This document shows positions 33,131 to 41,625 of a stretch of 64,000 nucleotides of DNA, one piece after another. Positions within the stretch are counted from its first letter, which is position 1. Every line of letters begins with the position of its first letter. This stretch comes from Streptomyces justiciae (GTDB lineage: Bacteria > Actinomycetota > Actinomycetes > Streptomycetales > Streptomycetaceae), in contig NZ_JADDXU010000018.1 in assembly GCF_015163075.1 (NCBI RefSeq), positions 152,020-216,019 of the forward strand, given 5' to 3'. The notes under the pieces are model-generated. The model had not been told where the DNA came from. It ran no database searches and saw only the letters and a program-made list of their open reading frames with translations. Made by a program: the position numbers and the translations under genes.

Positions 33131-34125
33131 AGCGTGCTCCAGTCGTGATCGGGATAGCGGTGCACGGGCGCCGACACGTCGTCGAGCGCCCGGCAGATCT
33201 CGTCAGGAAGACTAAGGGCCTCCACTGACAATGCCGCCGTGAGCTGCTGCGCGTTGCGCGCGCCGACGATCGGGGCGGTCACCCCGGGCCGGTCGCGGAC
33301 CCATGCGAGGGCCACCTGGAGCGGGGTCACCGCGAGCCCGTCGGCCGCGGTCTGCACGGCGTCCACGATGCGGCTCGCCGTGTCGTCGAGGTACGGCGCG
33401 ACGAACGGCGCCAGATGCTCGGAGGCGCCCCGCGAGTCGACGGGCGTGGCGTCCCCCCGGTACTTGCCCGTGAGCACCCCCCGGCCCAGCGGGGAGGAGG
33501 GCAGCAGCCCGATGCCCAGGTCCAGCGCGGCCGGCAGCACCTCGCGCTCGACGCCCCGTTGGAGCAGGGAGTACTCCAGCTGCGTGGCCGCCAGCCGGGT
33601 CCGGGTGCCCGGTGCCGCCAGCTGCCAGGTCGCGGCCTTGGCGAGCTGCCAGCCGCAGAAGTTGGAGACGGCGGCGTAGCGCGCGCGGCCGCTGCTGACC
33701 GCCAGGTCGAGCGCCTGGAGGGTTTCCTCCAGCGGGGTTTCGGGGTCGTAGGCGTGGACGTGCCACACGTCGACGTAGTCCGTGCCGAGGCGGGTGAGGG
33801 AGGCGTCCAGCGCGGAGAGCAGATGGCCGCGCGAGCCGTCGAAGCGGCGGTCCGGGTCCGGCACGCTGCCCGCCTTGGTGGAGATGACCAGGTCCCGGCG
33901 CGGGACCAGGCCTTCTATGAGGCGTCCGAGCAGATACTCGGCCTCCCCGTCGCCGTACACGTCCGCCGTGTCGACGAGGCTGCCGCCCGCTTCCCAGAAC
34001 GTCTTCAAGAGGTCCGCGGCGTCGTGCTCGTCGGTGTCCCTGCCCCACGTGAGGGTGCCGAGTCCGATACGGGACACACGCAGGCCGGTGCGGCCGAGAT
34101 GCCTCTGCTCCATGAGCGCCGACAT
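33127..34125 (-). CDS. Aldo/keto reductase
   Basis: A 332-residue NADPH-dependent TIM-barrel reductase. The catalytic tetrad is visible: Asp and Tyr in DTADVYGDGEAEYLLG, Lys in VISTKAG, His in VDVWHVHAYD. The C-terminal cofactor segment is PIVGARNAQQL. It is of the bacterial YakC/AKR type acting on small carbonyl compounds; the substrate is unknown. ATGs at 34125 and 34113 are both possible. It is the first gene of a two-gene unit with the RecD-like gene (4-base overlap), an arrangement without obvious functional logic. Confidence 0.92.
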   Translation of the reverse strand: MSALMEQRHLGRTGLRVSRIGLGTLTWGRDTDEHDAADLLKTFWEAGGSLVDTADVYGDGEAEYLLGRLIEGLVPRRDLVISTKAGSVPDPDRRFDGSRGHLLSALDASLTRLGTDYVDVWHVHAYDPETPLEETLQALDLAVSSGRARYAAVSNFCGWQLAKAATWQLAAPGTRTRLAATQLEYSLLQRGVEREVLPAALDLGIGLLPSSPLGRGVLTGKYRGDATPVDSRGASEHLAPFVAPYLDDTASRIVDAVQTAADGLAVTPLQVALAWVRDRPGVTAPIVGARNAQQLTAALSVEALSLPDEICRALDDVSAPVHRYPDHDWSTL

Positions 34126-34289
34126 TACTGGCCTGAACCAGTGGTGTGGGGGCCTGTGGACAACCAGTTTCCCTGATCGTCACGGCATCGCTGTGGGCGG
34201 AAGAACACGACCGCGAACTGCCCCGATCCATGACCCCGCGCTAAGGTCGGCCCACAAGGGACGTTACTGATCGGTAAGGGGAATCGGCC

Positions 34290-35345
34290 ATGCAGCTCGG
34301 CATCAACCTCGGTTACTGGGGCGCCGGAATGGACGCGGACAATCTCGCCGTCGCCCAGGAGGCCGACCGCCTCGGGTACGCCGTCTGCTGGGCCGCCGAG
34401 GCCTACGGCTCCGACGCGGCCACCGTGCTCAGCTGGGTCGCGGCGCAGACCGAGCGCATCGACGTCGGCTCGGCCATCTTCCAGATCCCGGCCCGCCAGC
34501 CCGCGATGACGGCCATGACCGCCGCCACCCTCGACTCGCTCTCCCGCGGCCGTTTCCGCCTCGGCCTCGGCGTCTCGGGGCCGCAGGTCTCCGAGGGCTG
34601 GTACGGCGTCAAGTTCGACAAGCCGCTGGCCCGCACGCGTGAGTACGTCGAGATCGTGCGCAAGGCGATGACGCGCGAGCGGCTGTCCTACGACGGCGCG
34701 CACTGGACGCTGCCGCTGCCCGGCGGCCCCGGCAAGCCGCTCAAGCTGACCGTGCACCCGGAGCGCGAGCACATCCCGCTCTACATCGCCGCGATCGGCC
34801 CCAAGAACCTGGAGCAGACCGGTGAGATCGCCGACGGCGCGCTGCTGATCTTCCCCTCCGCGGCGCACCTGGAGGAGACCACGATCAAGTACCTGCGGGC
34901 CGGGCGGGAGAAGGCCGGGAAGACCCTCGAAGGCTTCGACGTCCACCCGACGCTGCCGCTCGCGCTCGGCGAGGACAAGGACGTGGCCACGCTCGCCGAC
35001 ACCTTCCGCCCCTACACGGCCCTGTACGTGGGCGGCATGGGCAGCGCCAAGCAGAACTTCTACAACCAGCTCGCCCAGCGCATGGGCTTCGAGGCGGCCG
35101 CCGCCGAGGTCCAGGAGAAGTACCTCGCGGGCGACAAGCAGGGCGCCGCGGCGGCGATCCCGCACGACCTGATCGACCAGACGACGCTGCTCGGTTCCGT
35201 GGACCGCATCGCCGACCGGATGAAGGAGTACGCGGCGGCCGGTGTCACCTCGCTGAGCCTCGCTCCCGCGGGCTTCACGCTCGACGAGCGGATCGCCGCG
35301 CTCCGCGCCGGCTCCGAGGCCCTGGAGCGGGCCGGACTCGCGTAA
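34290..35345 (+). CDS. LLM-class F420-dependent oxidoreductase
   Basis: A 351-residue luciferase-like TIM-barrel enzyme. The N-terminus MQLGINLGYWGAGMD, followed by ADRLGYAVCWAAEAYGSD and RIDVGSAIFQIPARQPAMTAMTA, is characteristic of the actinobacterial F420-dependent group. RFRLGLGVSGPQVSEGWYG follows, and late IAAIGPKNLEQTGEIADGAL matches the family. It probably transfers hydride with coenzyme F420 to an unknown substrate. The ATG has AAGGGG upstream. It is divergent from the aldo/keto reductase and ends at a 14-bp hairpin. Confidence 0.9.
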   Translation: MQLGINLGYWGAGMDADNLAVAQEADRLGYAVCWAAEAYGSDAATVLSWVAAQTERIDVGSAIFQIPARQPAMTAMTAATLDSLSRGRFRLGLGVSGPQVSEGWYGVKFDKPLARTREYVEIVRKAMTRERLSYDGAHWTLPLPGGPGKPLKLTVHPEREHIPLYIAAIGPKNLEQTGEIADGALLIFPSAAHLEETTIKYLRAGREKAGKTLEGFDVHPTLPLALGEDKDVATLADTFRPYTALYVGGMGSAKQNFYNQLAQRMGFEAAAAEVQEKYLAGDKQGAAAAIPHDLIDQTTLLGSVDRIADRMKEYAAAGVTSLSLAPAGFTLDERIAALRAGSEALERAGLA

Positions 35346-35374
35346 CACCGGCTTCAGGAGGCCGGAAGTTTCTG

Positions 35375-35415
35375 CGGCCGTGGTGGGGGCTCGGGGGTCT
35401 TCCCCGCCACGGCCG
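35375..35415 (+). terminator. Hairpin terminator after the LLM oxidoreductase
   Basis: CGGCCGTGGTGGGG (35375-35388) pairs with CCCCGCCACGGCCG (35402-35415) with one wobble and a 13-base loop. The rest of the 235-base gap to 35581 shows no gene. Confidence 0.65.
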
Positions 35416-35580
35416 TCACGCAGAACAACGCGCGCGTGCCCGCCGGGTTACGCCCCGGACGTGACCCCGTGGGTCCTCCTTTTGGCGGAGTTGTCCGACA
35501 CAGCTGTTGCAGCACCTCTCTCGCCGCATTTGACTCGTTCTTTGCGGATTGCCGCGGAGTCCCGCAGAGAGGTGCCCACG

Positions 35581-36369
35581 ATGCTTTCGGCCAAGAGTCT
35601 GTTCACCGAGATCCTCGACAACGACGATTCCTTCCGCCTGTTCTGCTCCATCGCCGCCAGCGGCGAGTCGCAGGGCGGCTGGGAGAACGCCCGCATCGCC
35701 GCCCTGGTCCCGGAGAGCGAGCGCGAACTCGCCCCCAAGATCACCCGGCACGGCGCCGACGAGGACAAACACGGCCGGATCTTCAACGCCCTGATGAAGA
35801 AGCGCGGCCTCGACCCCGTACCCGTACCCCCCGAGACCGACTACACGATGCTCCTGGAGCGCAACGGCATCGGTCTCGCCCACGACAAGCTCAAGGCCGA
35901 CCAGCCGCTCACCGTGCAGGACATCGTGACCTACCTCGCGCACAGCAGGGTCACCGAACAGCGCGCCTCCGAGCAGATGGAGCTGCTGCGCAAGCACTTC
36001 GCCGACCACCCCGACCTCGGGCGGGCGGTGAAGATGATCTCCAACGACGAGGACAACCACCTCGCCTACTGCCACGAGGAGTTGCTGCGCTTCGCCTACG
36101 CGGGCCACGGCCGGGACATCCAGCGCATCCTCCGGGAGTGCGCGCTCGCCGAGATCCGCGTCTACCGCGACGTCAGCCTCGCCGTCATGGCCCACATGGG
36201 CCGCATCCTCGGCTGGCCCAAGGCCAAGTCGGCGGTCCTCGCGGCCGGCATCCACGCCGTGTACGCCTACGAACGCGCCGCGGGCTGGCGCCGCATGGTC
36301 TCCCTGAAGATGCCCGAACGCCGCGACGCGCTCGGCGGCCCGGCCACCGCCGCCCCCGAGTTCGCCTGA
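35581..36369 (+). CDS. Ferritin-like diiron-type protein
   Basis: A 262-residue helical protein of the ferritin-like superfamily. Metal-binding candidates are Glu in SIAASGESQGGWENARIA, ExxH in HGADEDKHGRIF, Glu in VTEQRASEQME and ExxxH in NDEDNHLAYCHEELL, giving the repeated carboxylate/histidine pattern of a four-helix diiron site. The C-terminal part (IRVYRDVSLAVMAHMGRILGW) adds hydrophobic helices. It is probably an oxygen-dependent oxidase or iron-handling protein; no substrate can be named. It is a single gene and converges with corA 10 bases downstream. Confidence 0.8.
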   Translation: MLSAKSLFTEILDNDDSFRLFCSIAASGESQGGWENARIAALVPESERELAPKITRHGADEDKHGRIFNALMKKRGLDPVPVPPETDYTMLLERNGIGLAHDKLKADQPLTVQDIVTYLAHSRVTEQRASEQMELLRKHFADHPDLGRAVKMISNDEDNHLAYCHEELLRFAYAGHGRDIQRILRECALAEIRVYRDVSLAVMAHMGRILGWPKAKSAVLAAGIHAVYAYERAAGWRRMVSLKMPERRDALGGPATAAPEFA

Positions 36370-36379
36370 GCGCCGCGTC

Positions 36380-37378
36380 CTAGAGCCAGCCCCTGCGCTT
36401 GAACGTCCGGTACAGCAGGACCTCCAGGACGGCCATCAGCGCGATCACCGCCGGATACGACCACACCCAGTGCAGTTCCGGCATGTGGTCGAAGTTCATG
36501 CCGTAGATCCCCGCGATCATCGTGGGGATCGCGGCCATGGCCGCCCACGCGGAGATCTTCCGCATGTCGTCGTTCTGCCGGACGCTCATCTGCGCCAGAT
36601 GCGCCGACAGGATGTCCGACACCAGCCGGTCCAGGCCCTCCACGGACTCGTTCACGCGCGTGAGGTGGTCGTTGACGTCACGGAAGAAGGGCCGCGCCTT
36701 CTCGCTGACGAACGGCACCGAGCCGCCGAACTGGCCGAGCCCCGCCAGCCGGGTCAGCGGCAGCGCCAGCGGGCCGGTCGCCCGGCGGAACTCCAGGATC
36801 TGCCGCTTGAAGGTGTAGATCCGCGACGCCGTGGTGCGCGAGCCGCCGCCCCCGTCCGGCGAGAACACCTCCGCCTCCAGCTCCTCCAGATCCGTCTGGA
36901 GCTCGGTCGCCACCTCCACGTAGTGGTCGACGACGGCGTCCGAGACCGCGTACAGCACCGCCGTCGGGCCCTTGTGGAGCATGTCCGGCTCCTGCTCCAG
37001 ACGCCGCCGTACGGCCTTCAGCGGGGCGCCCTCGCCGTGCCGGACGGTCACCACGAAGGAGTCGCCGAGGAACAGCATCACCTCGCCGCTGGACACCCGG
37101 TCGCTCTTCGGCTCGTACACCACCGGCTTCAGGACGAGGAACAGCGAGTCGTCGTAGACCTCCAGCTTGGGCCGCTGATGGGCCTTCAGGGCGTCCTCGA
37201 CGGCCAGCGGATGCAGCCCGAACTCCTGGGTCACGAGGTCGAACTCCCGCTCCGACGGCTCGTGCAGCCCGATCCAGACGAACCCGCCCGCGGCCCGCGC
37301 CTCCTCCAGGGCGTCGGAGAGGTCGTCGGGGCCCTCGGTGCGGTGTCCGTCGCGGTAGACGGCACAGTCCACGATCAC
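36380..37378 (-). CDS. corA: CorA-family magnesium/cobalt transporter
   Basis: A 332-residue divalent-cation channel. A large cytosolic N-domain (alpha/beta then long helices) is followed by two C-terminal transmembrane helices, AAMAAIPTMIAGIYGMNF and WSYPAVIALMAVLEVLLYR. The selectivity motif GMN lies at the end of helix 1 (YGMNFDHMPEL), and the basic tail RTFKRRGWL is typical. It forms a homopentamer that takes up Mg2+ or Co2+ down the potential. The GTG at 37378, with GGGAGAA upstream, is preferred. A longer start at 37414 would cut into the promoter of the divergent phosphatase gene. Confidence 0.93.
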   Translation of the reverse strand: MIVDCAVYRDGHRTEGPDDLSDALEEARAAGGFVWIGLHEPSEREFDLVTQEFGLHPLAVEDALKAHQRPKLEVYDDSLFLVLKPVVYEPKSDRVSSGEVMLFLGDSFVVTVRHGEGAPLKAVRRRLEQEPDMLHKGPTAVLYAVSDAVVDHYVEVATELQTDLEELEAEVFSPDGGGGSRTTASRIYTFKRQILEFRRATGPLALPLTRLAGLGQFGGSVPFVSEKARPFFRDVNDHLTRVNESVEGLDRLVSDILSAHLAQMSVRQNDDMRKISAWAAMAAIPTMIAGIYGMNFDHMPELHWVWSYPAVIALMAVLEVLLYRTFKRRGWL

Positions 37379-37440
37379 GGTGCGTATTCTCCCGTCACTC
37401 GCCCGCCGGTGCACGCGCGCGTGCGCCTACCCTGGGCCGC

Positions 37441-38127
37441 ATGCCCACGCTGATCCTCGTCCGGCACGGACGATCCACCGCCAACACCGAGGGACTGCTC
37501 GCCGGGTGGACCCCCGGTGTCGCCCTGGACGAGCGCGGCCGGACCCAGGCCGCCGCGCTGCCCCAGCGGCTCGCCGAGCTGCCCCTTGCCGAGATCGTCA
37601 GCAGCCCGCTCCAGCGCTGCCAGGAGACGCTCCAGCCCCTCCTGGACGCCCGGCCCGGGCTGACCGCCCACACCGACGAACGGATCGGCGAGTGCCACTA
37701 CGGCGACTGGTCCGGCCGCAAGCTCGCCGAGCTCAAGGACGAGCCCCTGATGGAGGTCGTCCAGGCCCATCCGTCGGCGGCCGCGTTCCCCGGCGGCGAG
37801 TCGATGCGGTCCATGCAGACCCGCGCCGCCGAGGCGGTACGGGAGTGGAACGCGCGCGTGGAGCGCGACCACGGCCCCGACGCCGTCTATCTCATGTGCT
37901 CGCACGGCGACATCATCAAGTCGCTCGTCGCGGACGCGCTCGGACTTCATCTCGACCTCTTCCAGCGGATCTCCGTCGAACCGTGTTCCATCACCGCGAT
38001 CCGTTACACCCGTCTGCGCCCGTTCCTCGTACGCCTCGGCGACACCGGTGACTTCGCCTCCCTGGCCCCCCGCGAGACACCTCCCGCGGACGACGCCCCC
38101 GTCGGGGGTGGTGCGGGCGCACCGTGA
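37441..38127 (+). CDS. Histidine phosphatase family protein (phosphoglycerate mutase-like)
   Basis: A 228-residue phosphatase. The catalytic RHG is in LILVRHGRSTAN, the second catalytic His in LMCSHGDIIK, and the proton donor is in the ECHYGDWSG segment. It corresponds to the actinobacterial MSMEG_4193-type group that sits next to DUF3090 and mshC genes across the phylum. The conserved neighbourhood suggests a shared but undefined role. The ATG at 37441 begins directly with the beta-strand MPTLILV. The acidic Pro-rich tail is lineage-specific. Confidence 0.92.
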   Translation: MPTLILVRHGRSTANTEGLLAGWTPGVALDERGRTQAAALPQRLAELPLAEIVSSPLQRCQETLQPLLDARPGLTAHTDERIGECHYGDWSGRKLAELKDEPLMEVVQAHPSAAAFPGGESMRSMQTRAAEAVREWNARVERDHGPDAVYLMCSHGDIIKSLVADALGLHLDLFQRISVEPCSITAIRYTRLRPFLVRLGDTGDFASLAPRETPPADDAPVGGGAGAP

Positions 38128-38196
38128 TCGTCGGGCGCAGTAGGGTGAAGCGGTCGCAAGTGCGGCGCACCCATCCACGACTCCAGGAGACAGGAC

Positions 38197-38787
38197 GTGT
38201 CCCGTCAGGTGTTCCTCTACGACCCCCCGGACCGCTTCGTGGCCGGTACGGTCGGACTGCCCGGACGCCGTACGTTCTTCCTCCAGGCCACCGCCGGCTC
38301 CCGGGTGACCAGCGTGGCCCTGGAGAAGACCCAGGTCGCCGCCCTCGCCGAACGCATGGACGAACTGCTGGACGAGGTCGTGCGGCGCAGCGGCGGCAAC
38401 GCCTCCGTCCCGGCCATGGCACCCACCGAGATCTCCGACACCGCCCCGCTGGACACCCCCGTCGAGGAGGAGTTCCGCGTCGGCACCATGGCGCTGGCCT
38501 GGGACGGTGAGGAGCAGCGCATGATCGTCGAGGCGCAGGCCCTCGTGGAACTCGACGCGGAGTCCGAGGAGGACCTCGCCGAGGCCGAGGAAAGGCTCCT
38601 CCAGGACGAGGAGAACGGCCCCCCGATGCTGCGGGTCCGGCTCACCGGCGCGCAGGCGAGAGCCTTCGCCAAGCGGGCCCTGGACGTCGTCAACGCCGGG
38701 CGGCCGCCGTGCCCGCTGTGCAGCCTCCCGCTCGACCCGGAAGGACACGTATGTCCGCGCCAGAACGGATACCGCCGCGGAGCGTGA
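38197..38787 (+). CDS. DUF3090 family protein
   Basis: A 196-residue conserved actinobacterial protein. It begins MSRQVFLYDPPDRFVAGTVG and ends with a zinc-ribbon-like tail, CPLCSLPLDPEGHVCP. The middle has GTMALAWDGEEQRMIVEAQAL and LRVRLTGAQARAFAKRAL. It always travels with the SCO1664-type gene and mshC, but its function is unknown. The last 37 bases overlap the next gene, so the two are translationally coupled. The GTG at 38197 has AGGAGACAGGA upstream. Confidence 0.93.
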   Translation: MSRQVFLYDPPDRFVAGTVGLPGRRTFFLQATAGSRVTSVALEKTQVAALAERMDELLDEVVRRSGGNASVPAMAPTEISDTAPLDTPVEEEFRVGTMALAWDGEEQRMIVEAQALVELDAESEEDLAEAEERLLQDEENGPPMLRVRLTGAQARAFAKRALDVVNAGRPPCPLCSLPLDPEGHVCPRQNGYRRGA

Positions 38788-39566
38788 CCACGGCAGAGCT
38801 GCTCACCCGCGGTGAGCTGACGGTGCGCGGACAGATCCGGGACGCCTCCAACGCGGTGCTGTACTGCTCCGTGGCGCACGACGGCCAGGAGGCCTTCTGC
38901 GTCTACAAGCCCGTCCGCGGCGAGCGCCCCCTGTGGGACTTCCCGGACGGCACCCTCGCCCAGCGCGAGGTCGCCGCCTACGAGGTGTCCGAGGCGACCG
39001 GCTGGGACCTCGTACCGCCCACCGTGCTGCGCGACGGGCCCTACGGCGAGGGCATGGTCCAGCTGTGGATCGAGGGCGAGCCCGGCGCCGAGCTGCTCGC
39101 CCTGGTCGACGGCGAGGAACCCGAGCCCGGCTGGAAGGCCATCGGCTTCGCCGAGGTCGGCGAGGGAAAGACCGCGCTGCTGGTCCACGCCGACGACGAA
39201 CGGCTGCGCCGACTGGCCGTCCTGGACGCCGTCATCAACAACGCGGACCGCAAGGGCGGCCATCTGCTGCCCGCCGGGGACCGCCTTTACGGCATCGACC
39301 ACGGCGTCACCTTCAACGTCGACAACAAGCTCCGCACGCTGCTGTGGGGCTGGGCGGGCGAGCCCCTGACGGGGGAGGCGGTCGACGTCCTGAAGGGCCT
39401 CAAGGAGGCGCTCGGCGCCGAGGGAGCCCTGGCCGCGCGTCTGGCCGTACTCATCACCCCCGCCGAACTCGACGCCACGCGCGCGCGGGTCGATGAACTG
39501 CTCGCCACCGGCAAGCACCCGGAGCCGAGCGGTGAGTGGCCGGCCATTCCCTGGCCGCCGGTGTAG
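38751..39566 (+). CDS. SCO1664-family protein (PI3/PI4-kinase-like fold)
   Basis: A 271-residue protein of the SCO1664/TIGR03843 family with weak similarity to phosphatidylinositol 3/4-kinase folds. Kinase-like features are FCVYKPVRGERPLWDFPDG (Lys), DAVINNADRKGGHLL (catalytic-loop-like Asp and Asn) and LYGIDHGVTFN (Asp of a DFG-like position). It may phosphorylate a protein or small molecule, but activity is not established. The start ATG overlaps the DUF3090 gene by 37 bases, has GGAAGGA upstream, and precedes mshC by 123 bases. Confidence 0.9.
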   Translation: MSAPERIPPRSVTTAELLTRGELTVRGQIRDASNAVLYCSVAHDGQEAFCVYKPVRGERPLWDFPDGTLAQREVAAYEVSEATGWDLVPPTVLRDGPYGEGMVQLWIEGEPGAELLALVDGEEPEPGWKAIGFAEVGEGKTALLVHADDERLRRLAVLDAVINNADRKGGHLLPAGDRLYGIDHGVTFNVDNKLRTLLWGWAGEPLTGEAVDVLKGLKEALGAEGALAARLAVLITPAELDATRARVDELLATGKHPEPSGEWPAIPWPPV

Positions 39567-39689
39567 CGGCGGCCGTTCCCCGACCGCCGGTGTCGCTGCA
39601 CACTGGACGACAGCGCGCAAGACCGCCTTACCGGCCATCCGGCCCGGTCCGGTTCGTATACGGAACATCCGTCCGGTTAGGCTCATGAC

Positions 39690-40919
39690 ATGCATGCCTG
39701 GCCCGCTTCCGAGGTCCCCGCCCTGCCTGGTCAGGGCCGCGACCTGAGGATCCACGACACCGCGACCGGCGGTCTGGTCTCCCTCGACCCCGGTCCCGTC
39801 GCCCGTATCTACGTCTGCGGCATCACGCCGTACGACGCGACCCACATGGGTCACGCGGCGACCTACAACGCGTTCGACCTCGTGCAGCGCGTGTGGCTCG
39901 ACACCAAGCGGCAGGTTCACTACGTCCAGAACGTCACCGACGTCGACGACCCGCTCCTGGAGCGCGCCGAGCGGGACAGCGTCGACTGGGTCGCCCTCGC
40001 CGAGAAGGAGACAGCGCTCTTCCGCGAGGACATGACCGCCCTGCGGATGCTCCCGCCGCAGCACTACATCGGCGCCGTCGAGGCGATACCGGGGATCGTC
40101 CCGCTCGTCGAGCGGCTCCGGGACGCGGGCGCCGCCTACGAACTCGAAGGCGACATCTACTTCTCCGTCGAGTCCGACCCGAACTTCGGCAAGGTCTCGA
40201 ACCTCGACGCCGCCGCCATGCGGCTGCTGTCCGCCGAGCGCGGCGGCGACCCCGACCGGGCGGGCAAGAAGAACCCGCTCGACCCGATGCTGTGGATGGC
40301 CGCCCGCCCGGGCGAGCCCAGCTGGGACGGCGGCTCGCTCGGCCGCGGGCGCCCCGGCTGGCACATCGAGTGCGTCGCCATCGCCCTCGACCACCTCGGC
40401 ATGACCTTCGACGTCCAGGGCGGCGGCTCCGACCTCGCCTTCCCGCACCACGAGATGGGCGCCTCCCACGCCCAGGTGCTCACCGGCGAGTTCCCCATGG
40501 CCAAGGCGTACGTCCACGCCGGCATGGTCGCCCTGCACGGCGAGAAGATGTCCAAGTCCAAGGGCAACCTCGTCTTCGTCTCCGCGCTGCGCCGCGAGGG
40601 CGTCGACCCGGCCGCGATCCGGCTCGCCCTGCTCGCCCACCACTACCGGGCCGACTGGGAGTGGACCGACCAGGTGCTCGAGGACGCGGTCGCGCGGCTC
40701 GGACGGTGGCGTGCCGCCGTCTCCCGGCCCGACGGCCCGGCCGCCGAGGAACTCGTCGAGGAGATCCGCGAGGCCCTCGCGAACGACCTCGACGCCCCGG
40801 CCGCGCTCGCCGCGGTCGACCGCTGGGCGGCCCGCCAGGAGGAGTCCGGCGGCACTGACGAGAGCGCCCCCGGCGTCGTCTCGCGCGCGGTGGACGCGCT
40901 GCTCGGCGTCGCCCTGTAG
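39690..40919 (+). CDS. mshC: Cysteine--1-D-myo-inosityl-2-amino-2-deoxy-alpha-D-glucopyranoside ligase
   Basis: Joins cysteine to GlcN-inositol with ATP in mycothiol synthesis, the main low-molecular-weight thiol of actinobacteria. It has 409 residues and derives from cysteinyl-tRNA synthetase: a zinc Cys in YVCGITPYDATHMGHAATY, which also holds the HIGH-like site; a second Cys in WHIECVAIAL; zinc-site His in FPHHEMGASHAQ; and the KMSKS loop GEKMSKSKGN. The anticodon-binding domain is lacking, as expected for MshC. It follows the DUF3090/SCO1664 pair and ends at a hairpin terminator. Its presence also supports the actinobacterial origin of the window. Confidence 0.96.
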   Translation: MHAWPASEVPALPGQGRDLRIHDTATGGLVSLDPGPVARIYVCGITPYDATHMGHAATYNAFDLVQRVWLDTKRQVHYVQNVTDVDDPLLERAERDSVDWVALAEKETALFREDMTALRMLPPQHYIGAVEAIPGIVPLVERLRDAGAAYELEGDIYFSVESDPNFGKVSNLDAAAMRLLSAERGGDPDRAGKKNPLDPMLWMAARPGEPSWDGGSLGRGRPGWHIECVAIALDHLGMTFDVQGGGSDLAFPHHEMGASHAQVLTGEFPMAKAYVHAGMVALHGEKMSKSKGNLVFVSALRREGVDPAAIRLALLAHHYRADWEWTDQVLEDAVARLGRWRAAVSRPDGPAAEELVEEIREALANDLDAPAALAAVDRWAARQEESGGTDESAPGVVSRAVDALLGVAL

Positions 40920-40939
40920 TTCGCGCTCGCAGGCACTGA

Positions 40940-40974
40940 GAAGGGCGCCTCCCCGCCACAGGGAGGCGCCCTTC
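40940..40974. terminator. Bidirectional terminator after mshC
   Basis: GAAGGGCGCCTCCC (40940-40953) pairs perfectly with GGGAGGCGCCCTTC (40961-40974), 7-base loop. It lies between the convergent mshC and glutamine-rich protein genes. Confidence 0.85.
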
Positions 40975-40985
40975 GTGTCACCCGG

Positions 40986-41585
40986 TCAGATCTTGCGGAT
41001 CTGGATGCTGCGCAGGATCTGCGGCGTGGCCGAGTCCCAGATGCCGATCACCTGGTGACCGAAGGCGAACGCCTCCTGGACTTGGTCGTGGGTCTGCGGG
41101 CCGGGGTTGAACAGGACCCTCAGCTGACCGCCGACCACCAGCCCGATCACGCTCGGCTGCCCCGGCAGCGGCTGGACGACGTCGATGTAGCCGTTCGCGA
41201 TGCCGGCCTGGAAGGCCTGCGTCTGCACCTGCTGCTGCACGTACTGCACGGCGGCCTGGGCGATCTGGTGGATGTGCTGCTGCACCTGCTGCTCGACCTG
41301 TTGCTGCTGCTGTTGCTGGCCCATCTGCTGCTGGCCGAAGCCCTGCTGCTGGGCGAAGGGCTGCTGGCCGAGCTGCTGGAGCAGCTGCTGGTAGGGCTGC
41401 TGCTGGCCGAGCTGCTGGAGCTGCTCCAGCGAGCCGCCGCCCATGCCGTACGGCTGCTGCTGGCCGAAGCCCTGCTGGCCGAACGGCTGCTGCTGTTGCT
41501 GCTGGTACGGAGAGGTGCTCGGGAACTGCTGACCCTGCTGTCCTTGCTGTTGTCCCAGTTGGCTCATCTGCGGGGTGGTGCTCAT
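40986..41585 (-). CDS. Glutamine-rich prion-like protein, partner of a subtilase
   Basis: A 199-residue protein in two parts. In residues 1-100 about half the positions are Gln, with Gly, Pro, Phe and Tyr between (PFGQQGFGQQQPYGMGGG), a prion-like low-complexity composition rare in Streptomyces. Residues about 100-199 form a compact domain: HQIAQAAVQYVQQQVQTQAF, then VIGLVVGGQLRVLFNPGP and HQVIGIWDSATPQILRSIQI. There is no signal peptide. It lies 40 bases after an S8 subtilase gene on the same strand, so they are cotranscribed. I recognise no family. It could be a scaffold, a condensate-forming protein or the subtilase substrate. Confidence 0.78.
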   Translation of the reverse strand: MSTTPQMSQLGQQQGQQGQQFPSTSPYQQQQQQPFGQQGFGQQQPYGMGGGSLEQLQQLGQQQPYQQLLQQLGQQPFAQQQGFGQQQMGQQQQQQQVEQQVQQHIHQIAQAAVQYVQQQVQTQAFQAGIANGYIDVVQPLPGQPSVIGLVVGGQLRVLFNPGPQTHDQVQEAFAFGHQVIGIWDSATPQILRSIQIRKI

Positions 41586-41625
41586 ACGGGTGTCACCTTC
41601 CCTTGATGGTTGGGATGTGCCGACG